DNA of 64,000 nucleotides from Dipodascopsis uninucleata var. uninucleata (taxonomy: Eukaryota > Ascomycota > Lipomycetes > Lipomycetales > Lipomycetaceae), in contig JAJLTO010000018.1 in NCBI GenBank assembly GCA_030568195.1, positions 62,001 through 126,000 of the forward strand, in the 5' to 3' direction. The stretch's first letter is position 1. Each line of letters starts with the position of its first letter. The notes beneath the pieces were generated by a model, which had not been told where the DNA came from, ran no database searches, and saw nothing but the letters and a program-made list of their open reading frames with translations. Shown one piece after another: positions 1-11,936 of this stretch. Both the position numbers and the translations under genes were made by a program.

Positions 1-575
1 GCGAGCTTTATACTGCCCATTTGGCGATGGCTTATTTGTCAAAAAACCGCGGAAACACGCCACGCGATCGTCATCTAATCTTGATGTCCTCGGCGGCAGG
101 TATCTGTCCTTTAACAGCTCTGCCACTTTACACCACTTCAAAGCATGGCGTAGCTGGATTGTTCAGAGCCCTCCGTGCAACAGGTATGACTTATCATGGC
201 GTGAGGGTGAACATGCTCAACCCCTACTTCTGCAAGACACCATTGCTGGCAAAAAGGAGTGAAATTTTGATGGCAGGTATCGCTTTCGCTGAATTGGACG
301 ATGTTATAGAGGCTGCAACTAGACTAGTAGTTGATAAATCAATCATTGGTCGTGCACTTGCTGTCGGACCTAGAGCGTCTCGTGATGTGGTGGAGCAGGT
401 TGGCTTATCATTTACTAGTGGCAATAGCGAACAATCAATTTGGGATGTTTATTCTGGTGATTTCGATCAAACTGACATATTCACTCGAAGATTCATTGCT
501 ATTACAAATATTGTGGCCGCGACTAAGGGATGGATCGGATTTTTCAAAGACATTGCCAGCGCTTTGAGGAGGTAG
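1..575 (+). CDS. short-chain dehydrogenase/reductase, 3' part (cut by window start)
   Basis: The reading frame is open from the first bases of the window, so the gene begins upstream and the N-terminal Rossmann motif is not visible. What remains is the second half of an SDR fold. A serine strand (LMSSAAG) carries the catalytic Ser, and YTTSK is the YxxxK catalytic pair. VRVNMLNPYFCKTPLL is the usual post-catalytic strand with the substrate loop. A further 100 or so residues form the variable C-terminus, which has a hydrophobic tail. The pattern resembles fungal 15-hydroxyprostaglandin-dehydrogenase-like SDRs of unknown substrate. The TTG at 21 and the ATG at 26 are internal and are not the start. 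Substrate and pathway cannot be read from the sequence. Confidence 0.8.
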   Translation, partial: ELYTAHLAMAYLSKNRGNTPRDRHLILMSSAAGICPLTALPLYTTSKHGVAGLFRALRATGMTYHGVRVNMLNPYFCKTPLLAKRSEILMAGIAFAELDDVIEAATRLVVDKSIIGRALAVGPRASRDVVEQVGLSFTSGNSEQSIWDVYSGDFDQTDIFTRRFIAITNIVAATKGWIGFFKDIASALRR

Positions 576-660
576 GCTACTTCCTGATGGCATATGTGCA
601 ATGGAATAGATGTGACCTATTATTTAGTATATATCTTAATCTGATAATACACAACTGCAC

Positions 661-2618
661 TCACTCTTTAAGCGTAGTCTGTGCCTTTTCATTTAATCTT
701 TTCAGAAACATAGCATGCCATCCAAATGAGCTAGAGAAATTTTCCGTGATGTTTTCTATAACTTGTATGCCTGTCTCTATTATATGATCCAAGTCATTTT
801 CGAGAATAGATCGTAAATAAGGATTAGTTCGCGCAACTATAAGAATTGTTGTCATAGTGATAGTTGCAAGCCCGGGAGAGAAGACACCGGTAATAGGAAC
901 AATGTCTCCGTTTGCCATTTCTAGAATAAATGATCGACATCCTAATAAACATTGTCTGCAGCAGCTCAGTATTTCAGCCCTCTTATGCTCCTCTATCATA
1001 AATTCTTCATTATGCAAGACATAGTCTACAAAATTTCGATTAATAATATAATTGAAGGCCGATCTTCTGCGCTTCAACCTGTTCACATTCCACTTCACGT
1101 TTGGTGGTGTGTTATATATGTATTTTGGAATTCTTTCCTGTAGTGCACTGTGATGTTGTTCAAATTCATGTGTATACTGAAACATCCACACAAGATAGTC
1201 TGCTCGTGCATTATTTGTAATATCTCTGCAGTATATGGTAGCATTGATTCGATTTATAGATTTTCTCATAGATGAGTTTGTTATTAACTGTAGCAGAAAA
1301 ACTTCGTCTTCTCCTCCAGCATTGTCATAAGTGCCTGGGTGATACATATGTCTTGGCATAGAAACTATGTCACTTGAAGGATATGGGACTAGATCCTCAT
1401 ACTTGGTTATACCAGTAGGTGAAAATAGGTCAATTTCCGATAAAATATCATTCTCATAACAGTAAAGACACCAAAATGTACAGCAAAAGCTTTGTGACAT
1501 CTTCTTATTCTGCTTGATGTAAGTCTGCGATGCAGTCGAAGCAATCTGGAGATACCTAAAGCACTCACAGATCTTGCTTTTTGCGCCTAAATAGAAACTA
1601 CAAAAGTTAGCGGTATTCTTCCACGTATGGCACGGAAACCTTACGCGGCTAGAGCACATGCTTGTATGCTAAAGATGGATGTGCTAGTATTAAGTGCCAG
1701 TAGTACGGTAGTAGAATTCCAATATTTACTCTCTATCATGGCTCTCTCAGCTTCATCGGCTGCTTTATCCTTGGCTGCTAAAGCTCCAAATGTTATGACA
1801 ATATTGAGTAGAATAGCCAAACCTGCTTCCGTGTTGCTATTTGCAGTTATTGAAAATAGCCTGTTCACCGTTTCAGAATCAAGTATAGGAAAATAGCAGT
1901 GTACGTTAACCATAAAGTATGTAATATACTTTGAAAGAATAAGTTGTTCAAGTTGTGGCACTTTTGAAACATTAATATTTGCCGGCATATCAGTGACCTC
2001 TTCCTGATAAAAGGGACCTAAGCCTTCAAATAATATTAGAGGTGTTTCCTGAACGTCGCTTGTCATCAATTTCGTCACTATGGGCCAGTTGATTACTTTC
2101 ATCATGCTACCAAAATGCTTACGAGGCATCTCTAACCCTGAATAATCGAGTAAAACATCTTCGGACCGCGTATATTCACTATTAACGACCACGTTGCTAG
2201 ATTTTGAGAATCTTTCTATTCCGGTGAGAAGATTGGTCTCTAAAGATTGAAGACGTTCCATTAATGCGCGGACATCCAAATTTACCGTGCTGCCTTGTTC
2301 TTGGCTTTGATACATGTCAGTACTGCAATTACCCGTTATCGCATATAAAACATACGTAAATGACACATCCTCGCGATATTGACACTTCCAACCTTGCATT
2401 TGGCAAAGACCACATTGTGGTCTCGAGCGATCACATCTTGATTTACGCTGACGACAAGCATTGCATACAGGATCTGTCCGTTTCTGTGGTCGAGGGGAAT
2501 AATTATCATTGACTGTACGTCTCTTCAAAGTGGCCTCGCCCGAACCTGGTAGTTCAAGCATAGTAGATGTACTGTGAGGTACATTCGACATTCTCCATCG
2601 AAGGTGTCGTTTCTGCAT
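661..2618 (-). CDS. Zn2Cys6 fungal transcription factor
   Basis: Two exons, 1645..2618 and 661..1597, give about 636 residues. The N-terminus holds a binuclear zinc cluster at about residues 52-79 (CNAC, then C, C, CGLC and C in the Cx2Cx6Cx6Cx2Cx6C spacing) preceded by a basic stretch. A leucine-rich linker follows (ALMERLQSLETNLL), probably a dimerisation helix. The rest is the fungal-specific regulatory domain, with the usual block IQACALA..FYLGAKSKICECFRYLQIAS. The 47-nt intron (1598..1644) has donor GTAAGG, branch CTAAC and acceptor TTGTAG, and it restores that conserved block. A second, 33-nt in-frame intron at 2323..2355 is possible but unproven. The target genes are unknown; the neighbouring glycosidase and sugar porter are candidates by position only. 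Confidence 0.85.
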
Positions 2619-2885
2619 TATTATTGACGATGCTAGTTATTATGTTGATAAAATATATGTTTGGATGAATTATCGCCTCTTATAAATCATTTTATCCATA
2701 ATCGGTAGGCACTAGAAGGAAGGCGGGGAACTATGATCTGTCATTCAAAGTTTGCTCTGAGAACCGACTTTTAAAGTTTTGCTGTCTGGGAATTACAAAT
2801 ATCAGGGAACAGGGTCATATATATTCAATTATCCCACAAACTTGTTAAATACATTCGAAAAAAGAAAATATGTCTAAGCGGTATT

Positions 2886-4543
2886 CTACTTGGCTGCTCT
2901 CTCGAGAACTGCTTTTCTTTTTGCAATTTCCAATGGTGAAAGTTCAAATACGCCATCTTGGCTACCAGAAGTCTTAGCTGATGGGATGACATTTACAAGA
3001 TGAGGATCATCAGGCAGCATTCGCGAATGAAGCTTCAATAGAGCGTTGAGCTCGTTGCGACCCGCAGTCTTTTCAAATGACCATGACTTGGCTAATTCAT
3101 CAAGTTGTTCATATGAAAGATCACTGAAGTAGTCCGCAAATTCAGGAATCATGTATTCCGCGAGAGTAATACCGCGGATACCTCTGAACACATGCATGTG
3201 CATACGCCACTGCCATGGATACTTCCTGCTGTACTTCTCTGGAATATTTTCCTCGAACCACTTGTGTATTGGTCCAAAGAGTCCCTCCTGAAGATGAGCG
3301 TCATCATAAGCCCACGAATCGACTGCAAGCTGCTGCTTTCTCTTGATAAATGGTCCTAGGAGTTTGTACCAAGCAGAATCATGAGTGACATATCGCATTC
3401 CCATAACATTAATATCCTTGTATGCCCAGATAGACCATGCAATACCCTCATGCGAGTAAATAGAGAGCTGCTTCTCTAACATGTCGTATCTTTCCTTGTT
3501 CTGTACCACGTAGTCTTCATTATACTCAGGGCGCTCATAAATAGGACCGAATTCGCCGTTCCATATTGGTACATTATGCTTCTTCATGAACTCTACCTTT
3601 CTGTCATACATGGCGCGTATATATTTGTCCTGATCTGGAAGGCCCTTATATCTTCCAATACGATTTGGAAAACCATATCCACAATAGTCGTGAACGGCAT
3701 AAACAGTATTTGGGAAGACCTTCTTGAAGCCAGAGAAATCCATAGAAAATGTGTTGCCATCGAGCCAAAGAATATGATCTGGATCAACGGCTCTAATAGC
3801 CGCTTCAATACGATCATAGAAAGCAAGCAAGCGAGTCCACTCTTCGTCAGCAGGTTCATTCAATGGGTTGTATCCAGCAACCCATGGATTTCCTTTGTAA
3901 CGACCAGCGATCACAGTCCACAGATTAACAACACGATCCTGGAATGACTTCTGGTCCCAGAACGCAGGATATCCTGTTGGATTATCACAATGCCAATCTT
4001 GTGATTGGCCGCCTGGAGCAGAATGAAGGTCTAAAATAGTATAAATACCATGACGGGCGCACTATATGAGGTTAGATCCACTTACGAACCAATCAGTATA
4101 TTCTCCTTGACTTACAATGTCAATAACTCGATCAAGATGCTTGAAGCCCTCCTCTTTGATAACGCCGGGATTCATGTCATCCTCGAGATGGTGATAATTA
4201 AATGGCAACCTAATGGAGTTAATACCGAGACTCTTCAAGAAGATGGCATCTTCCTCCATAAAGAAGTACTCTAGAAACTTGTCGAAGAAGTAATCACACT
4301 TCTCCTGACCGAGAACTTTAGCGAGAGCCTTACGGATTTGCATTTCTCTTCCCGGGAATCCATTCATAAAATTCTCCATCATCATCCAGCCTCCAAGTGA
4401 GGTCTATTGTTAGAGCGTTAGTCATCAAACGGCGCATACTACAGAATTCATGTACAATCACCACTTACACCACGGAGGATCACCTGCTTACCGCTGTTAT
4501 CGACTATTTTATTTCCTTCAACACGTAGCACAGAAGCAGTCAT
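2886..4543 (-). CDS. glycoside hydrolase family 5 enzyme
   Basis: Three exons (4469..4543, 4116..4403, 2886..4061) encode about 512 residues. GH5 landmarks occur in order: LGGWMMMENF near the N-terminus, GINSIRLPFNYHH, GIYTILDLHSAPGG, the acid/base motif NPLNEP (Glu about 190), HDYCGYGF, and the nucleophile motif WNGEFGP (Glu about 291). Both catalytic glutamates are present. There is no signal peptide, since the protein starts MTASVLRVEGNKIVDN, so it probably acts in the cytosol. Intron 1 (4404..4468) has a GTAAGT donor. Intron 2 (4062..4115, 54 nt) was chosen because it joins DRVIDI to CARHGIYTILDLHS without a gap. The family splits beta-linked glucans, mannans or glucosides; the subfamily and substrate are not decided here. 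Confidence 0.88.
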
Positions 4544-5670
4544 CTTGGATTTGCTTGCAGTTATTGTCTACATTATAGAGAATGGAAGGTGTAATTTACG
4601 GCGATTAACTCATGTATTTAAAGTACAAAATTTCTAAAACATCGTTGAGATCGTTCTTTCGCTAAGATATTCTCTACGGCTGATGAATGTAATACTTCAT
4701 GTGCTTTAGGAGTTTCCTCCATTTGGCCATATTTTCGTGCCTTGTCGGTCCTCATTCCGATATTATTTCCTTTTTCGGCTAAGACTTATATGCATGCTAA
4801 CTATGTTTTACGAACACCCCGCATGGGGTTTGAGACCTCCTACTTTCGCAAACTTTCTGCCCGTTGTCTAGATTTATTTACCTATCAGTTCTACTCCAGT
4901 TACCAATGGGCAAAGCTATAAAATAAGGATCCACAGAGTAAGTATGGCTACGTATTTGGAGCAACTCTCAGCTGTTCTTATGATGCTATTGTTTTCTACG
5001 ATGACAAATGTCTTTTCTCATTCCAACGAGTACTACTGGAAGGACTGCTAAAGTATCCAACAGAGCAGTGCGGGATACTAATATCGACATCGCCAATGCA
5101 AGCCGCTAATGAATAACATTTGCAATTAGAGAAAACTGCGGAGTGTTGTACAACTAGGATTCTATTGAGTCGAACTGCTGGCTATAGCTTTTTTATAGTG
5201 CGAGTAGTTGTGCCCCGCATTTCTTGTTAAAGCTTGCATTCGAGTCACTATCAGATCCAGTCAAATCTTCGGACAGCGGAAGGGTTCTCCGAGAAAATTT
5301 CTTTTCTAAGGAATGGCAGCTAAATTTCATTAAAATGGTGCATATGACTTTCTATGTCTTGATAAATTGAACACTCTTGTCTACGTGCATCATTTTGTTG
5401 TAAACTATGGAGTTTACAGAGGAAAAGACATTTGCAAGAAATACATTAGCCCCATATTCCAACTGTCAGATAAGTCTGCTGAGCTTGTCGCACTTATAAT
5501 CGGTTCGCATAATCCACGCTAAATCCCTGTGTTTAGATATATGGCGAATATGGTAGCATATTAACTATATATTCATCCTATACCCACGATTTTCTGTCAT
5601 AGCTATGCGCGCTCTGCTCATTTCATACTATATCTAATATCATAGTCCAACTATATATCTGAAGGCAATA
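4544..5670. other. intergenic, divergent upstream region
   Basis: These 1.1 kb separate the divergently transcribed GH5 gene and an MFS sugar porter. No open frame of coding character is visible on either strand. The stretch is AT-rich, with pyrimidine tracts and TATA-like words (for example TATATATC at about 5651, just upstream of the porter start). It probably holds both promoters. I see no RNA gene in it. Confidence 0.5.
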
Positions 5671-7421
5671 ATGGTAATGAATTTTATCTCAAGACTACCG
5701 GGGCCTCGTCAGGCACGAGAGTTGAAGAGAAAAAAGGCTATTGGACTAGTCACAACAGTGTTGGCTGGGTCAGAAGAGAATGGAGATATAGTATTGGACA
5801 GTATCGACAAACTAGCTCGAAGTGAGGAGCCTTGGTACAAGAAAAATGAGCGAATAAAGCTCTATTTCCTACTCTTTCCTGGAGCAATCATGGCCTATGC
5901 TACATCAGGCTACGATGGTAGTATGATGAATTCTCTGCAGACTGTTTCATACTGGGACGATTTCTTTAATAATCCACGAGGGTCATCACTTGGCTTACTA
6001 TCTGCTAGCATGTCGCTTGGTGCCATTATTTCCTCGCCAATCGCGCCATTTGTTGCTGATAGGCTTGGTCGTCGTGTTAACATTACAGTCGGAAGTATAA
6101 TTATGATTGCAGGTGCCATTATTCAGTGCGAGTCAAAAACGTTTGCTGTGTTTGTGGTTTCGCGATTCATTCTTGGATTTGGACTTACGTTTTGTGCTAC
6201 TGCTGCACCTTCTCTAGTAGCAGAACTTTCACACCCGAAAGAAAGGACGACTATTACGTCAATTTGTAACACATGCTGGTTCCTGGGCAGTATAATAGCG
6301 GCATGGATTACGTTTGGAACAATGAGAATCCCTTCTGTAAGTAATGATCATCTTGACTTTTATATCTCACTCTAGTCATGCATCTTAACAGTTACTGACC
6401 CATCACTTAGACGTGGTCATGGCGTATTCCAACGCTTTTGCAAATGATTCCATCGATTTTGCAGCTTTCCTCAATTTGGTTCTTGCCAGAGAGTCCAAGA
6501 TGGCTTGTCTCTCATGGTTACTCAGACCAAGCTCTTGAAATTCTCAAGAAGTATCACGGTGGAGGAGAAGCGACTGAACTTGTCAAGTTGGAGTTTGCAG
6601 AAATTCAAGAGGCGATAAAATTTGAAACTGAGTCCGACAGGACGTCTTGGAGTAGCATGCTTGCTACCAAAGGCAATAGGCTTCGTTTATTCTTGGTGTT
6701 GTGCATGGGAATTTTTTCACAGTGGTCAGGAAATGGCTTGATATCATACTGTAAGTCTCTGCGATAGCTATTTGCTTAAGCTATACTAACAAACTCAGAC
6801 TTGTCTCGAGTCCTTGATTCGGTAGGAATCACTGATAAAAACATCCAGGCGCTTATCAATGGTATTATTAACATTTGGAATTTTGCCATTGCTCTTTCCT
6901 CCGCTTTTTTCGTCGACAAAATTGGTCGTAGAACATTATTCATCGTTTCACTTGTTGGGATGACAATAGTATTTGCATCGTGGACTGCGGCAAGCGCACA
7001 ATTCACTCTTAATGGAAATAAGTCCGCTGGCAGTGCTGTTATTGCTCTTATTTTTATTTACGAATTTTTTTACTGTATAGCATTCTCACCTTTACCTGTT
7101 GCCTACTCTGTAGAGGTTCTACCATATAGTATTCGTGCTAAGGGTATGGGTGTTTACGTATTCTCTACAAAGGCAGCAACATTTGTTAATCAGTTCGTGA
7201 ATCCAGTCGGTCTTGCCAACATAGACTGGAAATATTATATTGTATACTGCGTATGGTTGACGATAGAGACAGCAGTTGGATATACTTTTTTCGTCGAGAC
7301 CAAGGGCTACACACTCGAAGAAATTACCATTATCTTCGACGGAGAAAGCGCACTGAATATGCTACAGGATCTTCCTGCTGACAAGCACACGATTGTTCAT
7401 AAAGAGGACACTGAGTTATAG
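5671..7421 (+). CDS. MFS sugar porter (lactose-permease-like family)
   Basis: Three exons (5671..6336, 6411..6750, 6799..7421) give about 542 residues. A cytosolic N-terminus of about 70 residues precedes twelve predicted membrane helices. Sugar-porter signatures are present: GYDGSMMNSLQ in helix 1, ADRLGRR between helices 2 and 3, PESPRWLV before the central loop, DKIGRR between helices 8 and 9, and VETKGYTLEEI after helix 12. Both introns (74 and 48 nt) have GTAAGT donors. Joins fall at IPS/TWSWRIP and ISYY/LSRV, where the family is continuous. It is a plasma-membrane proton-sugar symporter by family; substrate unknown (disaccharides are common in this branch). It is convergent with the hydroxyacid dehydrogenase downstream. 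Confidence 0.9.
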
Positions 7422-7891
7422 CTGGAGCATTTTTCGATGTAATTTAGTTATTTTAAATAATATTTCTTTTGAACCACCGTCAATCCTCTTGTACTGTAAT
7501 TTTTTGAACTTGTGAACTTTTAATCCAGTAAAACATCTTGTATGGAAATATAGTATGCCAAAAGTCAGATGATACGGCAATTCGCTACAGTGCACCGTTT
7601 GTTATGGCCAATAGGATCTTTAAATAAATAAATGCCTTGTCAGTCATCGAACAGCAGTATTGAATTGTGCGGTTCTCAGCCTGATTTACCTATATGCTTA
7701 AATACTGGATAGATAGACAGAATTCTGATAATTACACAAAAAAACTTAACAAAATAGAATACGTAGGTAAAAAGAGAACTCCATTAAATATCATTGCCGT
7801 AGAACAAGCTTAGGCCTCGGAATAGTCTTTGAATTGCCATACATTCTTGCTATTAGATACATAAATTTCTCATATATACCTCGATGCTTCT
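7422..7891. other. convergent 3' intergenic region
   Basis: 470 bp between the ends of two convergent genes. It is AT-rich and holds only terminator-like T and A runs. No gene, repeat or RNA is seen. Confidence 0.5.
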
Positions 7892-9543
7892 CTACAATTT
7901 CGATTTGAATAAAGGGGGCTGCATTTCACTGTATGCTGCTTCTGACAGAGCATCTACTGGAAGTGCTGTGTGCATGGAAAGACTAGAGGTGTCGATATAA
8001 GACTCATTCAGTTGGCTAAGAGATGTAACTCCCAACAGTCTCATATTCATCTCGATTTCACTCTTGAGTACTAGTAATTGTAAGCTTATCATCACAAAGA
8101 TTCAAATACACAATAGATGGCAAAAAAATCACTTACACTGGATCATCCGAATCGCTCCTTCCTCGCCGTAGGTTGATAGTGCATATAGTAGTGGGCGGCC
8201 AATACCTACACCCTTCGCTCCAAGACAAAGTGCCTTCATAACATCAGTTCCGCGACGGATACCACTGTCTAAGTATACTTCAATTTTATCCGCAACACCG
8301 TAGCGCCTCAATGCGGCCATTACTTCAACTAATATCTCAATAGACGGTCGAGAGAATTCTAGCTGTCTACCGCCATGATTAGAAACTACAATAGCACTAA
8401 CTCCGCTTTCAACAGCTAATAGTGCGTCCTCCGCGCATTGGATTCCTTTGAGAGCAATGGGCATTTTTGTTATTGACTTAAACCATGCAATATCATCCCA
8501 GCAAAGACCTGGGTCTATTACAGTTGTGGTTGCAAGAGTAGACCCAAGATTATTCGCTTCGACATCTTCAGCTCCATTATTCTTCTCCAACTCCTCCATA
8601 TGCTTAGCTCTTATATCTTTTTCACGACGTCCAACCTGTGCTACATCAACAGTGACCCATAGACCCTTACAGCCTCGTCTTTCAGCATTTTCAATGGCTT
8701 CTCTGGCTTTTGCTCGATCCTTATGAACGTATAATTGCAGCCATTGGACTTGGTCGGATGTAGCTGCATCGGCCACTTCGTCATAAGTACAAGAACCTAG
8801 CAATGGAACCATTTGATGAATACCTTCTCGAGCAGCGATTCTAGCTAATGCAACTTCACCATCAGGGTGAGCAAGTTTTCCTTGGCCGGTAGCTGTAATG
8901 TAAAATGGAGCCTCTGCCAATGCACCTAACATTTTTGTACTGTAATCAACCACGCTGACGTCTCTTAAGACTCTAGGGCGAAACCAAATACGCTGAAAAG
9001 CATTATGGTTTTCTCTCATTGTTATTTCATCATCGGCGGCTGACGCGTAGTATCCAAATGTTGTTGGCTTTAGGACCTGTTTTGCGACATTCTCAAAGTC
9101 CAGCAGATTGTAGCACTGGCTAAGTGGAGGTATGTTTTTGACTCGTTCTAGTCGTGCTATCTCTGAGGCCGTAAGTTTTTCCTCGCCGGCTAACTCTACG
9201 GTAGACATGTCAACATCCCCAAGGTGCTTGTCTAACGGAAGATACTTGGCTAATGTGTCAGATGGATGAATTGGGTCAAACTCTTTAGTGGCATCTTTAC
9301 CTGCGTATCGCAGTATGATTCTTTGACCACCTGGGTGCTCAGGAAGAAATTCTGTGACGTCGTAGCATTTTCCATGCACTATTACCCAACAGCTTTCTTT
9401 AGATGCATGTTTCTCGACTACATAAGAATGATTGTGTTAGCATATACCTTTTTAATGTACAATATTCATAGGTTCGTAAAAAGTTAATTCTATCAAGATA
9501 AGAATATAACGAGCTTACCCTCGGCACCTGTAAGTCGAGGCAT
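7892..9543 (-). CDS. cytochrome-b2-type FMN 2-hydroxyacid (L-lactate) dehydrogenase with PTS1
   Basis: Three exons (9519..9543, 8137..9417, 7892..8070) encode about 494 residues. A cytochrome b5 domain at about residues 1-80 carries both heme histidines (in EHPGG and in FDPIHP). An FMN alpha-hydroxyacid dehydrogenase domain follows, with YYASAADDE, QLYVHKDR, the catalytic His in SNHGGRQ, LDSGIRRG and GIGRPLLY. Family members oxidise L-lactate or related 2-hydroxyacids. Classical yeast CYB2 has a mitochondrial presequence, but this protein begins MPRLTGAEVEKHASKES with none and ends in LFKSKL, a textbook peroxisomal signal. Peroxisomal location is therefore inferred. The first exon is only 25 nt; its GTAAGC donor and the resulting AEVEKHASKESCWV match the family. 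The last intron (66 nt) joins IQLLKSEIEMNM. Confidence 0.92.
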
Positions 9544-10084
9544 TTTGTCTTATCGTGAAACTGAATAAATTTTGTCTGTTATAAATTTATAGCAGTCTAT
9601 ATTCTAATACTATCAAGCAAAATAGAAACTGACGACTCGTTTTACTCTTATATATATATATATATATATTTCAAAGAGTGCTAAAGCATATCAATATTAG
9701 GTGAAACAAAGTTAGTACCCCGCTTAAAATATGAGGAGGGACTAGGTTTTTCCTACTTGGGGCAACCGTCGAAAGCCGCTCAATAAGCGTGCATCACATA
9801 CAAAATAATTGTCATAAACATCTTTCTGTATGAGAATACGGTATGATTTTAGGAAACAGGATATTAGATACTCCTATTTCTATGTGGTTGCTAGTACGGC
9901 TAGAATTTATATAAACGACGGAGTTGGATAGCTGGGTCTGACACATGTTCTAAGGCAGGGGAGCTTATACGTTTACTAGCGGTATGAACCGCGATTGATA
10001 TCGATATTTCGAAATATTGTTATTAATTAGTACATAAATATTATGAAACCCGCGATCTTATTAAAAATGATATAAATAAAAATT
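9544..10084. other. intergenic region with a TA microsatellite
   Basis: 540 bp upstream of the b2-type dehydrogenase and downstream of the ferric reductase. It holds an uninterrupted TA dinucleotide run of about 21 bp (9649..9669) roughly 110 bp upstream of the start codon. Otherwise it is AT-rich with no coding potential. Confidence 0.5.
9649..9669. repeat. (TA)n microsatellite
   Basis: About ten consecutive TA units, read directly. It lies in the promoter region of the b2-type dehydrogenase, where it may act as a TATA-like or nucleosome-poor element; that role is inference. Confidence 0.85.
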
Positions 10085-11936
10085 TTAAAATCCCTCCGTA
10101 TGTAAGTAAATACCTTGCGCTCCACTACCTTTGTGTACACCTCGTCTATCACTGATCTTCGCAACTATACGACGCGTTTTGCTTAAAAGTCCCATTGACC
10201 CACATACAGCAATGCCGGTCTCTCCCCTAGCAGACTTGACAGTATTCAAAATAATTTCTTCCAGATCAGGGCGCTCGTATATGATATTATACTTCTCTAA
10301 AAGTGACTTATCTTGCAGTGAGACTTTCTCTGTCTCAATACTGTCACTACTCTGTGCCTGATCAAGCATGTTCTTATCACTCGTGATAAATAGTCTAATT
10401 CTTAGCGATATCCTTGTAGCGGCTAAATCGCTTTCAACTTGATTCAGCTCGTCTTCTATCCATTTCAAATCAGTGACATTTTTGAATATGAGCACAAACT
10501 CGATCTGTTTAACTGGAAGGCTAGCAGAAGCTGCTCGTGAAGCAATGTCTGATAATACTGGCATAGTGAAGGTAACACCTGTCGAAGCTGCAATCAGAAT
10601 GACAGTATCAAATGCAGCAAAGTCGCTATTTGATGAGCTGTATGGACCTTCCAGGAACGCTCTAAATGCATTTCCTTCTGAAGGTGTTTCGTCAATTGGT
10701 TTTCTAGCAAGAAATTTCTGGACCCTGTGAATCCTTCGAGTGAAACCTGACTTTCGTTTGAGAAGGAAAACCATTTCATCGCTATCCGGTGATGGTCGAT
10801 TCAATATTGTAGCAGGATGTGACTGAAATGGCCCAAAAGATGGAATAGAAAGCAAAACGTGAGCACCCGGCGTCCAGTTCTTAATATTGCATCGTCGGAC
10901 AAATATCTTCGTCACATCACCGGAGAGAGGAACCAGCTGAGCTGACGTTTGACGATAGTTGTTGTAGACCCAGAATAGACCACGCAAGAGCATATCGACC
11001 AAATAAAACGCAACTGGAATGTATACATATACTCTGGAGTAAAGTGCTGTAGAAGGTAGATGGAGCATGAGTGCAATTACAAATCCGAAAAACGTTATAA
11101 TGTGCTGAGTAACAAAGAACTCATAGGACAACTTTCTGAAAGGGGCTAATGTGGACAAATTTATCCACAATAGCAGAGCATAGGCACCCATACCAGTAGG
11201 AGGACAATCATCAGTATCCCATTCGAGCTGCATAAGTCCATAACTGTTCCACCCGTAACTCTGGTACCCAAAGTGCAAAGTGGCCATTAAGAGCAGCCCT
11301 CGCGCTACCCACTTGTGGAGGATCATCAGCTGCGAATGCGAGGACCCAGTGATATAACCAATAAGATTATTCTTATTTATTAGCATTACTACCAATGGCA
11401 TTTGGGCTACAGCTAGCCACGCCGCTCTAGTCCCAAGGGCCTGGAAGTGCTGTTCACCCGAGATATGATCTTGTATGAATTCAAGCGCAAGAACGAAACA
11501 CAGATAGACCACTAGGACTATGATGGTACCAAGAGGTGGCACTTCGACGAAAGAGAATATACCAGGAATGCTAATCTGCGGGTATGAAGCCTCTCGTAGA
11601 ATAGCTGAGACTGTGGCTATGACCTGGTCAAACAAGTTCTGTGGTATTGTTGTCACATTATCTGGATGTTTCGCAGAATTATTTAACCTACAGTCGTTAA
11701 TCATTAGGATACTTTCGCATATTTCCAACTTACTCGAAACATACATACCTTATTCGGAGGGTGATTTTCTGTGCTGCGTTGCAAATACCAAAAATCGTGA
11801 CTACCACCACAATACCGTACCAGAAGTATCTCGCGTATTGGTTACCAGTGATCTGCAGTGTCGTGTCATCGAGTATGTCGGCCAGCTGATCCAAGGCGGC
11901 ATCATCGCTGTCTGTAGAGTTATCTGACATGTCCAT
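10085..11936 (-). CDS. ferric/cupric reductase-type transmembrane flavocytochrome
   Basis: Two exons (11749..11936, 10085..11687) encode about 596 residues. An acidic luminal or extracellular N-terminus (MDMSDNSTDSDD) leads to a first membrane segment (FWYGIVVVVTIFGI), then the ferric-reductase core with heme histidines in HKWVARG..ATLHFGY and TQHIITFFGFVIALMLH. A FAD-binding domain follows (the HPATIL motif), then a NAD(P)H-binding domain (VILIAASTGVTFTMPVL and AVCGSMGLLSKTRRIVAKI). The length and order match fungal FRE/FRP proteins, which reduce extracellular Fe3+ or Cu2+ at the plasma membrane for uptake. The intron (61 nt, donor GTATGT, acceptor CTGTAG) restores the frame at LRIRLNNSAK. 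No ferroxidase or permease partner is adjacent. No iron-regulator site was identified. Confidence 0.9.

Noticed and set aside
1645-1660. Splice acceptors at 1587 or 1577 for the Zn2Cys6 gene intron
   Set aside because: The first breaks the frame and the second lacks a pyrimidine context and deletes conserved residues; the acceptor at 1598 (TTTTGTAG after CTAAC) keeps AAFYLGAKSK in frame.
4062-4085. A 24-nt intron in the GH5 gene (GTAAGTGG...TATAG)
   Set aside because: An upstream GTAAGT at 4115 gives a normal 54-nt intron and joins DRVIDI to CARHGIYTILD exactly as in the family, so the ultra-short intron is not needed.
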